Source of the DNA: CALNYZ01 sp942490945 | Lineage (GTDB): Bacteria; Pseudomonadota; Gammaproteobacteria; UBA6429; Thiohalophilaceae | Direction of reading: 5' to 3' | Length of the DNA: 64,000 nucleotides | NCBI GenBank assembly: GCA_942490945.1 | Contig: CALNYZ010000018.1 | Location: 496,001-560,000, forward strand | In this document: piece after piece, positions 1 to 7,692 of the stretch | How the letters are laid out: each line of letters starts with the position of its first letter | Position numbering within the stretch: the stretch's first letter is position 1 | Notes under the pieces: model-generated | What the model was told of the DNA's origin: nothing | Seen by the model: the letters and a program-made list of their open reading frames with translations, nothing else | Database searches by the model: none | Translations under genes and position numbers: made by a program

Positions 1-107
1 TCTCTGTATGTTCCTGTGTCTTCGACATAGACATATGGATACGGTTTATTTTTTGCTTCACTTCCCGAAACAAGCGGAAACTCATTTGATGCAATAGGTT
101 TCGTCAT
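1..107 (-). CDS. Hypothetical gene-cassette protein, 5' part only
   Basis: An open frame starts with ATG at 107 on the minus strand and runs off the left edge of the window (35 codons visible). It begins MTKPIASNEFPLVSGSEA and has no stop. The start lies 8 bp past the recombination end of an attC site (115-192), the usual place for the gene of the next cassette in an integron array. The visible part has no signal peptide or recognisable motif, so no function is proposed. The shortness of the visible piece limits confidence that it is expressed. Confidence 0.5.
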   Translation of the reverse strand, partial: MTKPIASNEFPLVSGSEAKNKPYPYVYVEDTGTYR

Positions 108-114
108 TTTATAT

Positions 115-192
115 CGCTAACGTTTGAGTGAATTTGGGCTTAAAGCCGAGCGAAGCGACGCTTTAAGGCTCAAATTGCACGACTTGTTATGT
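115..192 (-). other. attC recombination site of an integron gene cassette
   Basis: On the minus strand the 78-bp stretch opens with ACATAAC (R'', 192-186) and closes with GTTAGCG (R', 121-115). Between them two imperfectly complementary arms (TGCAATTTGAGCC and the later GCTTTAAGCCCAAATT) fold into the long bulged hairpin typical of attC sites. The stop codon of the cassette gene (187-189) lies inside R'', as in many cassettes. The cassette's left boundary (544-538) reads GTTATGT, the exact complement of R''. This is what excision and circularisation of this cassette would require. Integrase would cut between G121 and T120. Confidence 0.8.
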
Positions 193-543
193 TGCTTTAT
201 TTTTAACATTCCAATATACAATTAATAAGCTACCAATAAACACTATAGAAAAAGCTTTTGATAATTCAGCCAGGAAGTGCTGCCAAAACCCGTTAACTGT
301 AATTAACTCAAAAAATGATGAGGGGCCAATTTCTACCAATACTTTTCTAGACCATTCTGTTGCGTATTTTTGTGCTTCTTCACTGGTTCTATGTTTTTTT
401 GTATAAAAAGACTGATGGTTTTCCAAAATAGCAGATTTAGAAAAATTACTATATACAATAGTAATAACTGTATATGGCAAAGAGACCATAAGCCCAATTG
501 TTACTGCTTGTAAAATATACTTTTTAATCATTTTGCAACATAA
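121..543 (-). mobile_element. Integron gene cassette (423 bp)
   Basis: The unit runs on the minus strand from TTATGTTGC (543) through one short gene to its attC (end at 121). Both boundaries match the G/TT crossover rule of integron integrases. The gene start codon is 12 bp inside the cassette, so it has little room for its own promoter, as is normal for cassettes. At least one more cassette follows to the left. No integrase gene is visible within several kb on the right, where a standard integron would have it. Confidence 0.72.
187..531 (-). CDS. Cassette-encoded small membrane protein, unknown function
   Basis: 114 codons from ATG 531. The protein has a hydrophobic N-terminal segment (about residues 6-30, signal anchor or TM) and a second near residues 90-108. 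The charged middle (about 35-65) is rich in Lys, Glu and Ser. A two-helix inner-membrane protein with a periplasmic loop is the simplest reading. I recognise no family. It is the only gene of the cassette at 121-543, and its stop codon overlaps the attC R'' box. Expression would depend on a promoter outside the cassette. Confidence 0.65.
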   Translation of the reverse strand: MIKKYILQAVTIGLMVSLPYTVITIVYSNFSKSAILENHQSFYTKKHRTSEEAQKYATEWSRKVLVEIGPSSFFELITVNGFWQHFLAELSKAFSIVFIGSLLIVYWNVKNKAT

Positions 544-625
544 CAGTTATATATACAGACTAGTACCCGTACTATATATAGGAACCGGGTACTACATCTA
601 GTAAGGGTACTAGATTAATAGTACT
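544..625. other. Repeat-rich region at the cassette array start (attI-like candidate)
   Basis: Directly before the first cassette boundary lie CTAGTACCC (560-568), GGGTACTA (587-594), CTAGTA (598-603), GGGTACTAG (605-613) and TAGTAC (617-622). The first and fourth form a perfect 9-bp inverted repeat. Clusters of short integrase-binding repeats beside the first cassette are a known feature of attI sites, but the motif could equally be a regulator operator. The remaining sequence up to 783 holds no gene. Confidence 0.35.
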
Positions 626-783
626 TCATTTTGCGTGAGAAACCGTGTGCAGTAAATTGTTTTGCGCGTGTATTTTGTAATTAATTACGCAGTGCAATAT
701 CGATTGGGTTATCCGGAATATTAGCAGAACTTGATATTTATGGTGAGAGAGCGGGGTCAGCGCATGCACAGTCGCAGGCGAAT

Positions 784-1149
784 TTATTTTATTTTTGTGT
801 AAACGGATTCTTTACCGGTTTTGCTGGTGACGATTTTCAGCTGGTCTTTTGCATCATTGAAGTGAAAGGTCATGATCATGTCCTTGTCCTTGTAGGTGAA
901 CACGGCTTTTACGCTGTCGGGTGCGACGATATAGAGGCCCTGAATGCGTTCGCCATTTTGCCAGGTATTGTAGGCATCGCCATTGGGCAGAAATTCGAGC
1001 CAGTCTGTTTTGGCGTTGTGCGGGTCATAGCTGAGTTGCCATTTACCGATGATCCAGTCATCGTTCGCGGCGTGTAACAACGGCATGTTAATTACGCTCA
1101 TAAATAAAATAAATAAAATTGTATTACGAATGTTTAATGACTGTTTCAT
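784..1149 (-). CDS. Secreted lipocalin-like hypothetical protein
   Basis: 121 codons. Residues 1-27 form a signal peptide ending LLHA before AND. The mature part begins with W-I-I-GKWQL, the G-x-W opening of small lipocalin/START-like beta barrels that bind or report on small ligands. Alternating strands follow (TDWLEFLPNGDA, VKAVFTYKDKDMIMTF). Its start overlaps the dctM stop by 4 bp (ATGA, 1149-1146), so it is co-translated with the TRAP transporter genes and probably acts in the periplasm. Its exact role is unknown. It is the last gene of the operon. Confidence 0.7.
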   Translation of the reverse strand: MKQSLNIRNTILFILFMSVINMPLLHAANDDWIIGKWQLSYDPHNAKTDWLEFLPNGDAYNTWQNGERIQGLYIVAPDSVKAVFTYKDKDMIMTFHFNDAKDQLKIVTSKTGKESVYTKIK

Positions 1150-2426
1150 TTTATGAGTACCAGGCTTAAATCCGGCCAGTAGGTGATGATGAGTACGCTG
1201 AGCAATAAGATCAGCATAAACGGAATGGTAGATTTGTAAATTTCGGTTATTGGTTTATTGAACCGATAGCTGGCGATAAACAGGTTCATGCCTACCGGCG
1301 GGGTGAGGTAACCGACCTGCATATTGGCGAGGAAAATAATCCCGATATGCACGGGGTGAATACCGTAGTTAACTGCAATCGGAATAATGAGCGGCACCAT
1401 GATCACCAGTGCGGAAAAGATGTCGAGTATCATGCCCAGCGCGAGTAAAAACAGGTTGAGTAAAATCAGGAAGGTGTACTTGTCGCTGACATGTTGTTTG
1501 ATCCATTCGAACAGTTTTATCGGCACTTCGGCATCGATGAGGAAATTGGTCATCGCCAGTGCGACGCCGAGTATTAATATGATTCCGCCGACCATGGTGA
1601 CAGACGAATGCACGATGCGTGGCAGATCAGGCAGTTTGATTTCTTTATAGATAAACACCTCGACAATCAAAACATACATGGCGGTAACGGCGGCGGCTTC
1701 GGACACGGCAAAGAAGCCGGAATAAATACCGCCGAGTACAAATATCGGCAAGGGCACTTCCCACTTGGCTTCGCCAAGTGCGGCTTTCAGTTCATTTGCA
1801 TTAAAGGCGGTGCGCGGTATCGGGTTGTCGCGCGTTGCCCATAGCCCGTACAGAAATAATAGTGTGATCATTAACATTGTTGGGAAGATACCGGCAAGAA
1901 AGGCGTCGGTCATGCTGATGGTAATCGGCAGGTCGAGCTGCTGCACGATCACAACGTATATAATAAGTGGCAATGACGGGGGCAATAGCAAGCCGAGGCT
2001 GCCGGATGAGGTGACCAGACCCAGGCCGTACTTTTCTTTATAGCCTGCCTGTTGCAATGCCGGCAATAACAGCGCGCCTAATGCGACAATGGTGACACCG
2101 GTTGCGCCGGTAAAGGCGGTGAACAGTGCGCAGGTAAACAGGGTAACGAGCGACAATTCCGTTGGTAGCCAGCCAAATAATGCGCGTGACAAACGCACCA
2201 GTCGATGCGAGGTATTGCTTTCGCTTAACAAATAGCCGGCAAAGGTAAACAGTGGCAAAGCTAATAGCAAGGGCGTGTTGGTGAGGCGATACAGTTCAAT
2301 CGGGATAACGGTGAGGTTAATGTCCTGATAGAAAAACCCCAGCATGGCGACGGCAAGTATTAGCGAAAATAATGGCGCACCGTAGTACGCCATGATAATT
2401 AAGAAAATGACCAGTATATAAATCAT
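1146..2426 (-). CDS. dctM: TRAP transporter large permease, DctM subunit
   Basis: 426 residues, about 12 hydrophobic helices. It carries the GATGVTIVALGALLLPALQQAGY and LLPPSLPLIIY segments and the late LANMQVGYLTPPVGMNLFI segment that characterise the DctM/IT superfamily. It is the sodium- or proton-coupled transmembrane subunit of a tripartite ATP-independent periplasmic transporter. The frame is open upstream to 2606, but ATG 2426 overlaps the dctQ stop (ATGA) and begins directly with the first membrane helix, so I chose it. Substrate is not evident, though TatT-linked TRAP systems often handle organic acids or related solutes. Confidence 0.93.
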   Translation of the reverse strand: MIYILVIFLIIMAYYGAPLFSLILAVAMLGFFYQDINLTVIPIELYRLTNTPLLLALPLFTFAGYLLSESNTSHRLVRLSRALFGWLPTELSLVTLFTCALFTAFTGATGVTIVALGALLLPALQQAGYKEKYGLGLVTSSGSLGLLLPPSLPLIIYVVIVQQLDLPITISMTDAFLAGIFPTMLMITLLFLYGLWATRDNPIPRTAFNANELKAALGEAKWEVPLPIFVLGGIYSGFFAVSEAAAVTAMYVLIVEVFIYKEIKLPDLPRIVHSSVTMVGGIILILGVALAMTNFLIDAEVPIKLFEWIKQHVSDKYTFLILLNLFLLALGMILDIFSALVIMVPLIIPIAVNYGIHPVHIGIIFLANMQVGYLTPPVGMNLFIASYRFNKPITEIYKSTIPFMLILLLSVLIITYWPDLSLVLIK

Positions 2427-2923
2427 GGTGTCGCGCCCGGTTCGGTGACCGCGGGGCGAAACAGTAAAACGGTGGAAACCAGATAGCGCAGCGTGATGAC
2501 AGTGAAGGCGAATGGCATAATCGCCTCGCATAACCACACCGGCACTTTGGCGAACGCCATGCCGTTGTCCTGAAATTCTGATATTACCAGTTGCAAACTG
2601 TACCATGCAGCAATGCCACAGATGGTGGCAGTGAACAGATAAATGACGGCTTTCATATACGGTTGGAAGCGTGGGTTGAGGTGGTGCATGCCAAGGTCAA
2701 TTTTAATGTGGCTGTCATCACGGCTTGCAAACATGGCGCCGATCATGCCTATCCACAATACGCTGATGCGTAACAGCGGCTCGACCCAGACGATACCGCC
2801 ATCAAAAAAATTGCGTAGCAGGATTTGTAGTACGGCCAGTGTCAGCGTGACAAGCAATACGCCAACGATGAGGCTGTCTTCGAGTCTGATCAAACTCCTG
2901 CGTAAGGTATGTAACGCGGGCAT
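2423..2923 (-). CDS. dctQ: TRAP transporter small permease, DctQ subunit
   Basis: 166 residues with four predicted membrane helices (about 17-40, 50-66, 90-112, 130-153). The R-N-F-F-D-G-G-I-V-W-V-E-P-L-L-R stretch after helix 1 is the family hallmark. The protein bridges the receptor-facing side and DctM. It overlaps dctM by 4 bp. Its first 122 bases are also read as the long tail of dctP in another frame, which is unusual. A separate finding covers that junction. Confidence 0.92.
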   Translation of the reverse strand: MPALHTLRRSLIRLEDSLIVGVLLVTLTLAVLQILLRNFFDGGIVWVEPLLRISVLWIGMIGAMFASRDDSHIKIDLGMHHLNPRFQPYMKAVIYLFTATICGIAAWYSLQLVISEFQDNGMAFAKVPVWLCEAIMPFAFTVITLRYLVSTVLLFRPAVTEPGATP

Positions 2924-3971
2924 GGTGGTTATTTTTCTTTTTGTTCCGGTATTCGGTAAGCAACTGATCGACCTTGTTGTTCAGTGATGTACTGATCAGG
3001 CCGGCGTCAACCATGCGTTTTTGTGCCTTGCTGCCGTACTGGCGCCATTCCTTTACTTCGGTTTCATTTGGCTCGACAAACTTGATGCCCTGCGATTGTA
3101 GCGCCGCCATGGCTTCGACATTGTCTTTTTTATTTTTCGCGTCAATGACTTTAAAAGTGCTGTTCATGATGTCGCGAATAATTTTCTGGTCGGCCGGTTT
3201 TTCTTTGGTAAAGGCTTTATTATTAATTGCCAGGACACCGTATGAATATAGCAGTGGCAGTTTGGTGAAATATTTGATTTGCGTATGCCACTGCAGTGCA
3301 ATGGCGCCAATCGGTGAAATGGCGACGGTATCGATGAGACCGGTTTGCAGACCGGCCAGCACATCACCCAGTGGCAGGGGAATGGGCGACACATCAAATT
3401 GCTGAATCATTTCCAGCGCGCCTTGATCATTGGCAGGTATCCAGGCTTTTTGTTTTTGTAGTTGTGCGACACTTGTCACCGGTTGTTTGGTTGACATCAT
3501 GTAGACGAAACCACCTTCCGCAATGCCGAAGGTGACAAAGCCGTTTTTTTCCATGCCTTCAATCAGCTGTGGATCGATTCTGGGTCGAATATAATTGATC
3601 TCTTCTTGATCGCGATATTTCATTGTCAGCATATAAATCTGGTTATCACTGAAGTACGGCGACAGGCTGCCACCGGTAAGTGCGCCGCCCTGTAACTGGC
3701 CGATCTTGATTTTGCGCAACACGGCCTTGTTATCGCCCATGACACCGCCCGGATAAAACTTGAATTTCACACGGCCATCGGTCTGCTTTTCAATTTCTTC
3801 TGCACCCTTGCGCATTTGTTGCATCCAGAAGGAGCCGTCTGGTGACAAGGTAGCGATCTTGAATGTTTTGGCATGGGCAAGTGGCGTGACGAGAAATAAA
3901 CTGGCGATGAGCAAACCCGGTAACAGTTTGAGAGAGAGTCTGAGTCTGAGTTGCGCTTGTTGGGGTTTCAT
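2802..3971 (-). CDS. dctP: TRAP transporter periplasmic receptor, DctP family
   Basis: 389 codons. Residues 1-34 are a signal peptide (LAHA before KTF). The mature start KTFKIATLSPDGSFW and the later FYPGGVMGD and AIGxxAL-type segments mark a DctP solute receptor. Members are usually near 330-345 residues. Here the normal end falls at about residue 345 (EYRNKK), and a further 44 residues are read from inside dctQ in a different frame. They are Arg/His/Thr-rich and look non-native. A one-base slip in the A-run at 2942-2932 would end the protein at TAA 2931-2929, five bases before the dctQ start. Confidence 0.9.
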   Translation of the reverse strand: MKPQQAQLRLRLSLKLLPGLLIASLFLVTPLAHAKTFKIATLSPDGSFWMQQMRKGAEEIEKQTDGRVKFKFYPGGVMGDNKAVLRKIKIGQLQGGALTGGSLSPYFSDNQIYMLTMKYRDQEEINYIRPRIDPQLIEGMEKNGFVTFGIAEGGFVYMMSTKQPVTSVAQLQKQKAWIPANDQGALEMIQQFDVSPIPLPLGDVLAGLQTGLIDTVAISPIGAIALQWHTQIKYFTKLPLLYSYGVLAINNKAFTKEKPADQKIIRDIMNSTFKVIDAKNKKDNVEAMAALQSQGIKFVEPNETEVKEWRQYGSKAQKRMVDAGLISTSLNNKVDQLLTEYRNKKKNNHHARVTYLTQEFDQTRRQPHRWRIACHADTGRTTNPATQFF

Positions 3972-3998
3972 GTGTTGATTAATCCTTTTATTACTATC

Positions 3999-4901
3999 TT
4001 AAAAGTAGTCCTTGCTGGTGGATAAAAGTTCCTTGGCTTTTTGCTGCGCCAGCGTATTGGTGAGCGTCAGATCAGGCACTTTCGCTTCTGCACTGAGCAC
4101 TTCTTTGAGCAAGCTGTCGTGCAGTTCCTGATTAAACACCAGTCGCGCGTATTTTTCGGCGAACAAGACCTTGGCCATCAGATTCTTGCCGTCCGACATG
4201 ATGATGGCCTTTTCAAACTGCAGCTTGCCCAGTTCCGGTTTACCACCGAACGCGGCGGGTAGTAAGGTATTCAAGACACCCAGGTAAAGATAAACATTGC
4301 CATCCATGTATTTGGGATTGAGCTCGGTAATGCGTTGCATAATAGCTTTAACTCGCGGTAACTCCGCAATAACATTCCAGTCGGATTTGTTGGCCTGAAT
4401 GCGTCCGGCCCAGGTGGTGGCAAACGTATACCATGCCGGGACGTCATCTTTCTCCAATTTACGAAGCTGCTCGTTAAAGGTGTTAAAGTCCAGCCTGGTC
4501 GCATCACAATAGTTTTCGTAATCGATACAAATTGCTTGCTGGCTGTAGGCAAACGCATGTTGCGACATGTTCTTCGCCCGATCCGGATCTTTCACAAATA
4601 CGCCAACATAGGCGCCATATAAGGTGGCAGCAGATAACAACAGTTTTGGATTGTCCGGTTTGTCGCCCAGGAAGCTGTCGAGCAACAATAAATAGGCCGG
4701 TGCGCCATCGGCGACAGTTTGTGGATCATCCGAATTTAAAATGGCTTTGGAGAGGTTCTTTGCCATGCCGCTGGTGGCAGAGGAAACGATCGTTGTACAG
4801 CCGGGCTGGGAAAGCATTACCGTCGCAAAGAACAGCGCCAGTACTGCGAGTCTTAATCGTTGGTTTGTGAGGCGAATATAATGACGGTGCAAAGCGGGCA
4901 T
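3999..4901 (-). CDS. tatT: TRAP-associated TPR lipoprotein, TatT family
   Basis: 300 residues from ATG 4901. The frame also allows a TTG at 4931, but the ATG places the N-terminus just before a lipoprotein signal with lipid box LSQPGC near residue 35. The body is all-helical with TPR-like repeats and matches the TatT family, periplasmic lipoproteins that trimerise and pair with TRAP receptors. It is the first gene of the operon tatT-dctP-dctQ-dctM-lipocalin, with 27 bases to dctP. Family assignment rests on the repeat pattern plus genomic context. Confidence 0.85.
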   Translation of the reverse strand: MPALHRHYIRLTNQRLRLAVLALFFATVMLSQPGCTTIVSSATSGMAKNLSKAILNSDDPQTVADGAPAYLLLLDSFLGDKPDNPKLLLSAATLYGAYVGVFVKDPDRAKNMSQHAFAYSQQAICIDYENYCDATRLDFNTFNEQLRKLEKDDVPAWYTFATTWAGRIQANKSDWNVIAELPRVKAIMQRITELNPKYMDGNVYLYLGVLNTLLPAAFGGKPELGKLQFEKAIIMSDGKNLMAKVLFAEKYARLVFNQELHDSLLKEVLSAEAKVPDLTLTNTLAQQKAKELLSTSKDYF

Positions 4902-5056
4902 ATCAATCCATAAATGGCCATGGTTAAACAAGGAATCTTAGGCATTAAGGGGGAGAAGGTAAAGCCTGTCAGGCAAATTCTGTTAATAATTCCGGCGCTA
5001 TTATGGCATATTCAGGGGAGTTAAATTTATTATTTACTGCGGAATTGTGCGCTGGA

Positions 5057-5614
5057 TCAGAATAATTCCACGTCGTCTTCGCTTGCGTTATTCACTGCCG
5101 CGGTCAGGACTTCCTGTACTGACTTGCCCTGCAAGATGGCGTCGAACATGGCCTTGTCAGAATCCAGTATGTATTTTGACTGAATCATTTCCTGCAGGTT
5201 ATTCCATGATTGCGGATTTTGTCGCTGCTCGTTGTCCTCGATGATTTCATTGAGGCCTTGCAGGCTTTTTGAAATATGGGTGAGGCGCTGGGTAAGCTTG
5301 TCATAAAACTGAAACGCCATCACGGCGGATGAAATTTTTGTCGACACTGCATTGGCATGATACAAAATGGCGTGTTTATGCGGCATGGCGTCCGGCATTT
5401 CGTCGGCTGCGTAGCGCATGTCGTCGATACTGTTTCCGAATGCGGTGAAGGATTGGGTCAGGGTCTCCACATCGCCGGTGATGTCGAGCATGGCATGTTC
5501 GAGTCTCGCCACCGCCAGATTGAGCATACGTACGGTCTCTTTGACATGATCCCAGTCACCTGTGTTTGTTGTACTGCTGTCCGAGCTGGAAAGAGGTGCT
5601 GGATCCGTTGCCAT
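5057..5614 (-). CDS. Cytoplasmic helical protein with DDVELF tail, possible chemotaxis-type partner
   Basis: 185 residues, no signal or membrane segment. An acidic Ser-rich N-terminus is followed by long helices (about 24-160), including F-Q-F-Y-D-K-L-T-Q-R-L-T-H-I. That pattern resembles the CheZ-like or chemoreceptor-like four-helix bundle proteins common in gammaproteobacteria. The last six residues are DDVELF. The MCP-like protein at 27002-28222 ends DEIDLF, so both may dock to the same partner. The gene is divergent from typA. The exact function is not known. Confidence 0.6.
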   Translation of the reverse strand: MATDPAPLSSSDSSTTNTGDWDHVKETVRMLNLAVARLEHAMLDITGDVETLTQSFTAFGNSIDDMRYAADEMPDAMPHKHAILYHANAVSTKISSAVMAFQFYDKLTQRLTHISKSLQGLNEIIEDNEQRQNPQSWNNLQEMIQSKYILDSDKAMFDAILQGKSVQEVLTAAVNNASEDDVELF

Positions 5615-5673
5615 GTGCCGGCTTCCTTAAATGTCACTTTTGAGGTTATTTCACCAGATATTATCGGCAGCCA

Positions 5674-5702
5674 TCGCGTTAGCTTGAAAGAGGCCGTATA
5701 AT
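5674..5702 (+). promoter_or_regulatory. Candidate sigma-70 promoter of typA
   Basis: A perfect -10 box TATAAT (5697-5702) is followed by a GC-only discriminator (GCGCGC) and lies 48 bp before the chosen typA start. The hexamer at the best -35 distance (TCGCGT, 5674-5679) is weak, so the call rests on the -10. A GC-rich discriminator is a feature of promoters repressed by ppGpp in the stringent response. Confidence 0.45.
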
Positions 5703-5749
5703 GCGCGCTTTTTGCGCTGCCTTAACTGTAGGCGGCTGGAGTGACAATC

Positions 5750-7576
5750 TTGGAATCAATTGAAAATTTACGCAATATTGCGATTATTGCCCACGTCGAC
5801 CATGGCAAAACTACCTTGGTAGACAAGCTGTTATCGCAAACCGGTACCCTCGACAGCCGGGCGGACCTGGGTGAGCGCATCATGGATTCCAACGATTTGG
5901 AACGCGAGCGCGGTATTACCATTTTGTCGAAAAATACCGCCATCGAGTGGAATAAATACCGAATTAATATTGTAGATACGCCCGGACACGCCGATTTTGG
6001 TGGTGAAGTGGAACGGGTGTTGTCGATGGTGGACTCAGTCTTATTGCTGGTGGATGCCGTCGAAGGCCCCATGCCACAGACACGCTTTGTGACCCAAAAG
6101 GCACTGGCGCGTGGATTATGCCCGATTGTGGTCATTAACAAGATCGACCGACCCGGAGCGCGGCCGCATTGGGCACTGGACCAGACCTTCGAGCTGTTTG
6201 ACCGTCTTGGCGCGACCGATAAGCAGCTGGATTTCCCCGTTGTGTACGCCTCCGGACTGGCCGGTTACGCCGGGCTGGATGAATCGGTCCGCGAGGGTGA
6301 CATGTCGCCCCTGCTCGAAGTGGTGGTGAATCATGTAAAAGCACCGGACGTTGACCCGGAAGGCCCGTTCCAGTTGCAAGTCAGTTCGCTGGATTACAAC
6401 AGCTATGTTGGCGTTATCGGCATTGGCCGCATCAGCCGTGGCGTGGTGCGTACCGGCACCCCGGTGACTCTTATTAATATGGCAGGTAAAACCCGTAACG
6501 TCCGTGTGCAGCAAATTATGCGCCTGATGGGTGTGCAGCGGCTGGATATCAGCGAAGCCACCGCTGGCGACATTATTGCCTTCACCGGCATCGAAGGCTT
6601 GAAAATTTCCGATACCTTGTGCGACACGGCCAAGGTTGAAGCCTTACCTCCCTTGTCGGTGGACGAACCGACCGTCAGCATGACCTTCCAGGTCAACAAG
6701 TCACCCTTTGCTGGCCGCGAAGGCAAGTTCGTTACCTCACGCCAGATCGGTGATCGACTCGAGCGCGAGCTCATCCATAACGTGGCCTTGCGCGTGAAGC
6801 CGACCGAAGATCCGGACAAGTTCCGCGTCTCGGGTCGCGGTGAACTGCATTTGTCGATTTTGATTGAAAACATGCGCCGTGAAGGTTACGAGCTGGGCGT
6901 GTCGCGTCCGGAAGTGATTTACAAGGAAATCGATGGCGTACGCCATGAGCCTTACGAACAACTGACCGTGGATGTGGAAGAACAGCATCAGGGCGGCGTC
7001 ATGGAGAAGCTCGGATTGCGCGGCGCGGAAATGACAAACATGGTGCCGGATGGTCAGGGCCGGGTGCGGATTGATTTCTCGATCCCCTCGCGTGGTTTGA
7101 TCGGTTTTCGTACCGAGTTTTTGACCGCGACCCAGGGCTCGGGTTTGATTTACAGCGTATTCGATAAATACGCCCCGGTGCGCGCTGGCGAAATCGGCCA
7201 ACGCGTTAACGGGGTGCTGATATCCAACGGTGCCGGTAAGGCATTGGCTTATGCCCTGTTTAATTTACAGGAACGCGGTCGTTTGTTTCTTGGCCACGCC
7301 GCAGAAGTGTATGAAGGCATGATTATCGGTATTCACTCACGCGGTAATGATCTGGTAGTTAACCCGCTCAAGGCCAAACAGCTCACCAACGTGCGTGCAG
7401 CCGGTACCGATGAAAACCTTGTGCTGTCGCCGCCTATCAAGATGACGCTGGAACAGGCGCTGGAATTTATTGACGACGATGAACTGGTCGAGGTCACGCC
7501 GCAATCCATCCGCGTGCGCAAGAAATTCCTTAAGGAACACGAGCGCAAGCGCGACGCACGTCCGCCGAAGTCCTGA
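5750..7576 (+). CDS. typA: Ribosome-associated translational GTPase TypA/BipA
   Basis: About 608 residues with all GTPase boxes: AHVDHGKTT (G1), RERGITI (G2), DTPGHADF (G3), NKIDRP (G4). EF-G-like domains III and V and the BipA-specific C-terminal domain follow. It binds the 70S ribosome and assists large-subunit assembly, especially under cold or other stress. The frame opens at GTG 5741, but the Shine-Dalgarno GGAG (5738-5741) overlaps that codon. TTG 5750 lies 8 bases downstream of it, and the resulting ESIENLRNIAIIAHVDHGK closely parallels other BipA N-termini. GTG 5741 remains possible. Confidence 0.95.
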   Translation: MESIENLRNIAIIAHVDHGKTTLVDKLLSQTGTLDSRADLGERIMDSNDLERERGITILSKNTAIEWNKYRINIVDTPGHADFGGEVERVLSMVDSVLLLVDAVEGPMPQTRFVTQKALARGLCPIVVINKIDRPGARPHWALDQTFELFDRLGATDKQLDFPVVYASGLAGYAGLDESVREGDMSPLLEVVVNHVKAPDVDPEGPFQLQVSSLDYNSYVGVIGIGRISRGVVRTGTPVTLINMAGKTRNVRVQQIMRLMGVQRLDISEATAGDIIAFTGIEGLKISDTLCDTAKVEALPPLSVDEPTVSMTFQVNKSPFAGREGKFVTSRQIGDRLERELIHNVALRVKPTEDPDKFRVSGRGELHLSILIENMRREGYELGVSRPEVIYKEIDGVRHEPYEQLTVDVEEQHQGGVMEKLGLRGAEMTNMVPDGQGRVRIDFSIPSRGLIGFRTEFLTATQGSGLIYSVFDKYAPVRAGEIGQRVNGVLISNGAGKALAYALFNLQERGRLFLGHAAEVYEGMIIGIHSRGNDLVVNPLKAKQLTNVRAAGTDENLVLSPPIKMTLEQALEFIDDDELVEVTPQSIRVRKKFLKEHERKRDARPPKS

Positions 7577-7583
7577 TCAAACT

Positions 7584-7623
7584 GAACGGACGGGTGTGCA
7601 TGCGTAATCATGTACATCCGTTC
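7584..7623 (+). terminator. Imperfect inverted repeat after typA
   Basis: GAACGGA (7584-7590) and TCCGTTC (7617-7623) pair perfectly, with extra pairing inside (TGT.CATG against CATG.ACA). The hairpin begins 8 bp after the typA stop, but no T-run follows. It may be a weak or Rho-assisted terminator or a 3'-end stabiliser. Confidence 0.4.
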
Positions 7624-7692
7624 GACATGCCTTGCTTACTATCCTGTGAGTCAGTGGCATGATAAATTACTTTTTTGCTTGCCCTGACTGTC

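Noticed and set aside
2427..2606. N-terminal 60-residue extension of DctM
   Set aside because: The extra codons are an out-of-frame reading of dctQ. ATG 2426 overlaps the dctQ stop in the usual way and begins at the first membrane helix.
6116..6514. 132-codon minus-strand frame inside typA
   Set aside because: A shadow of a strongly coding gene with its own intact motifs on the other strand.
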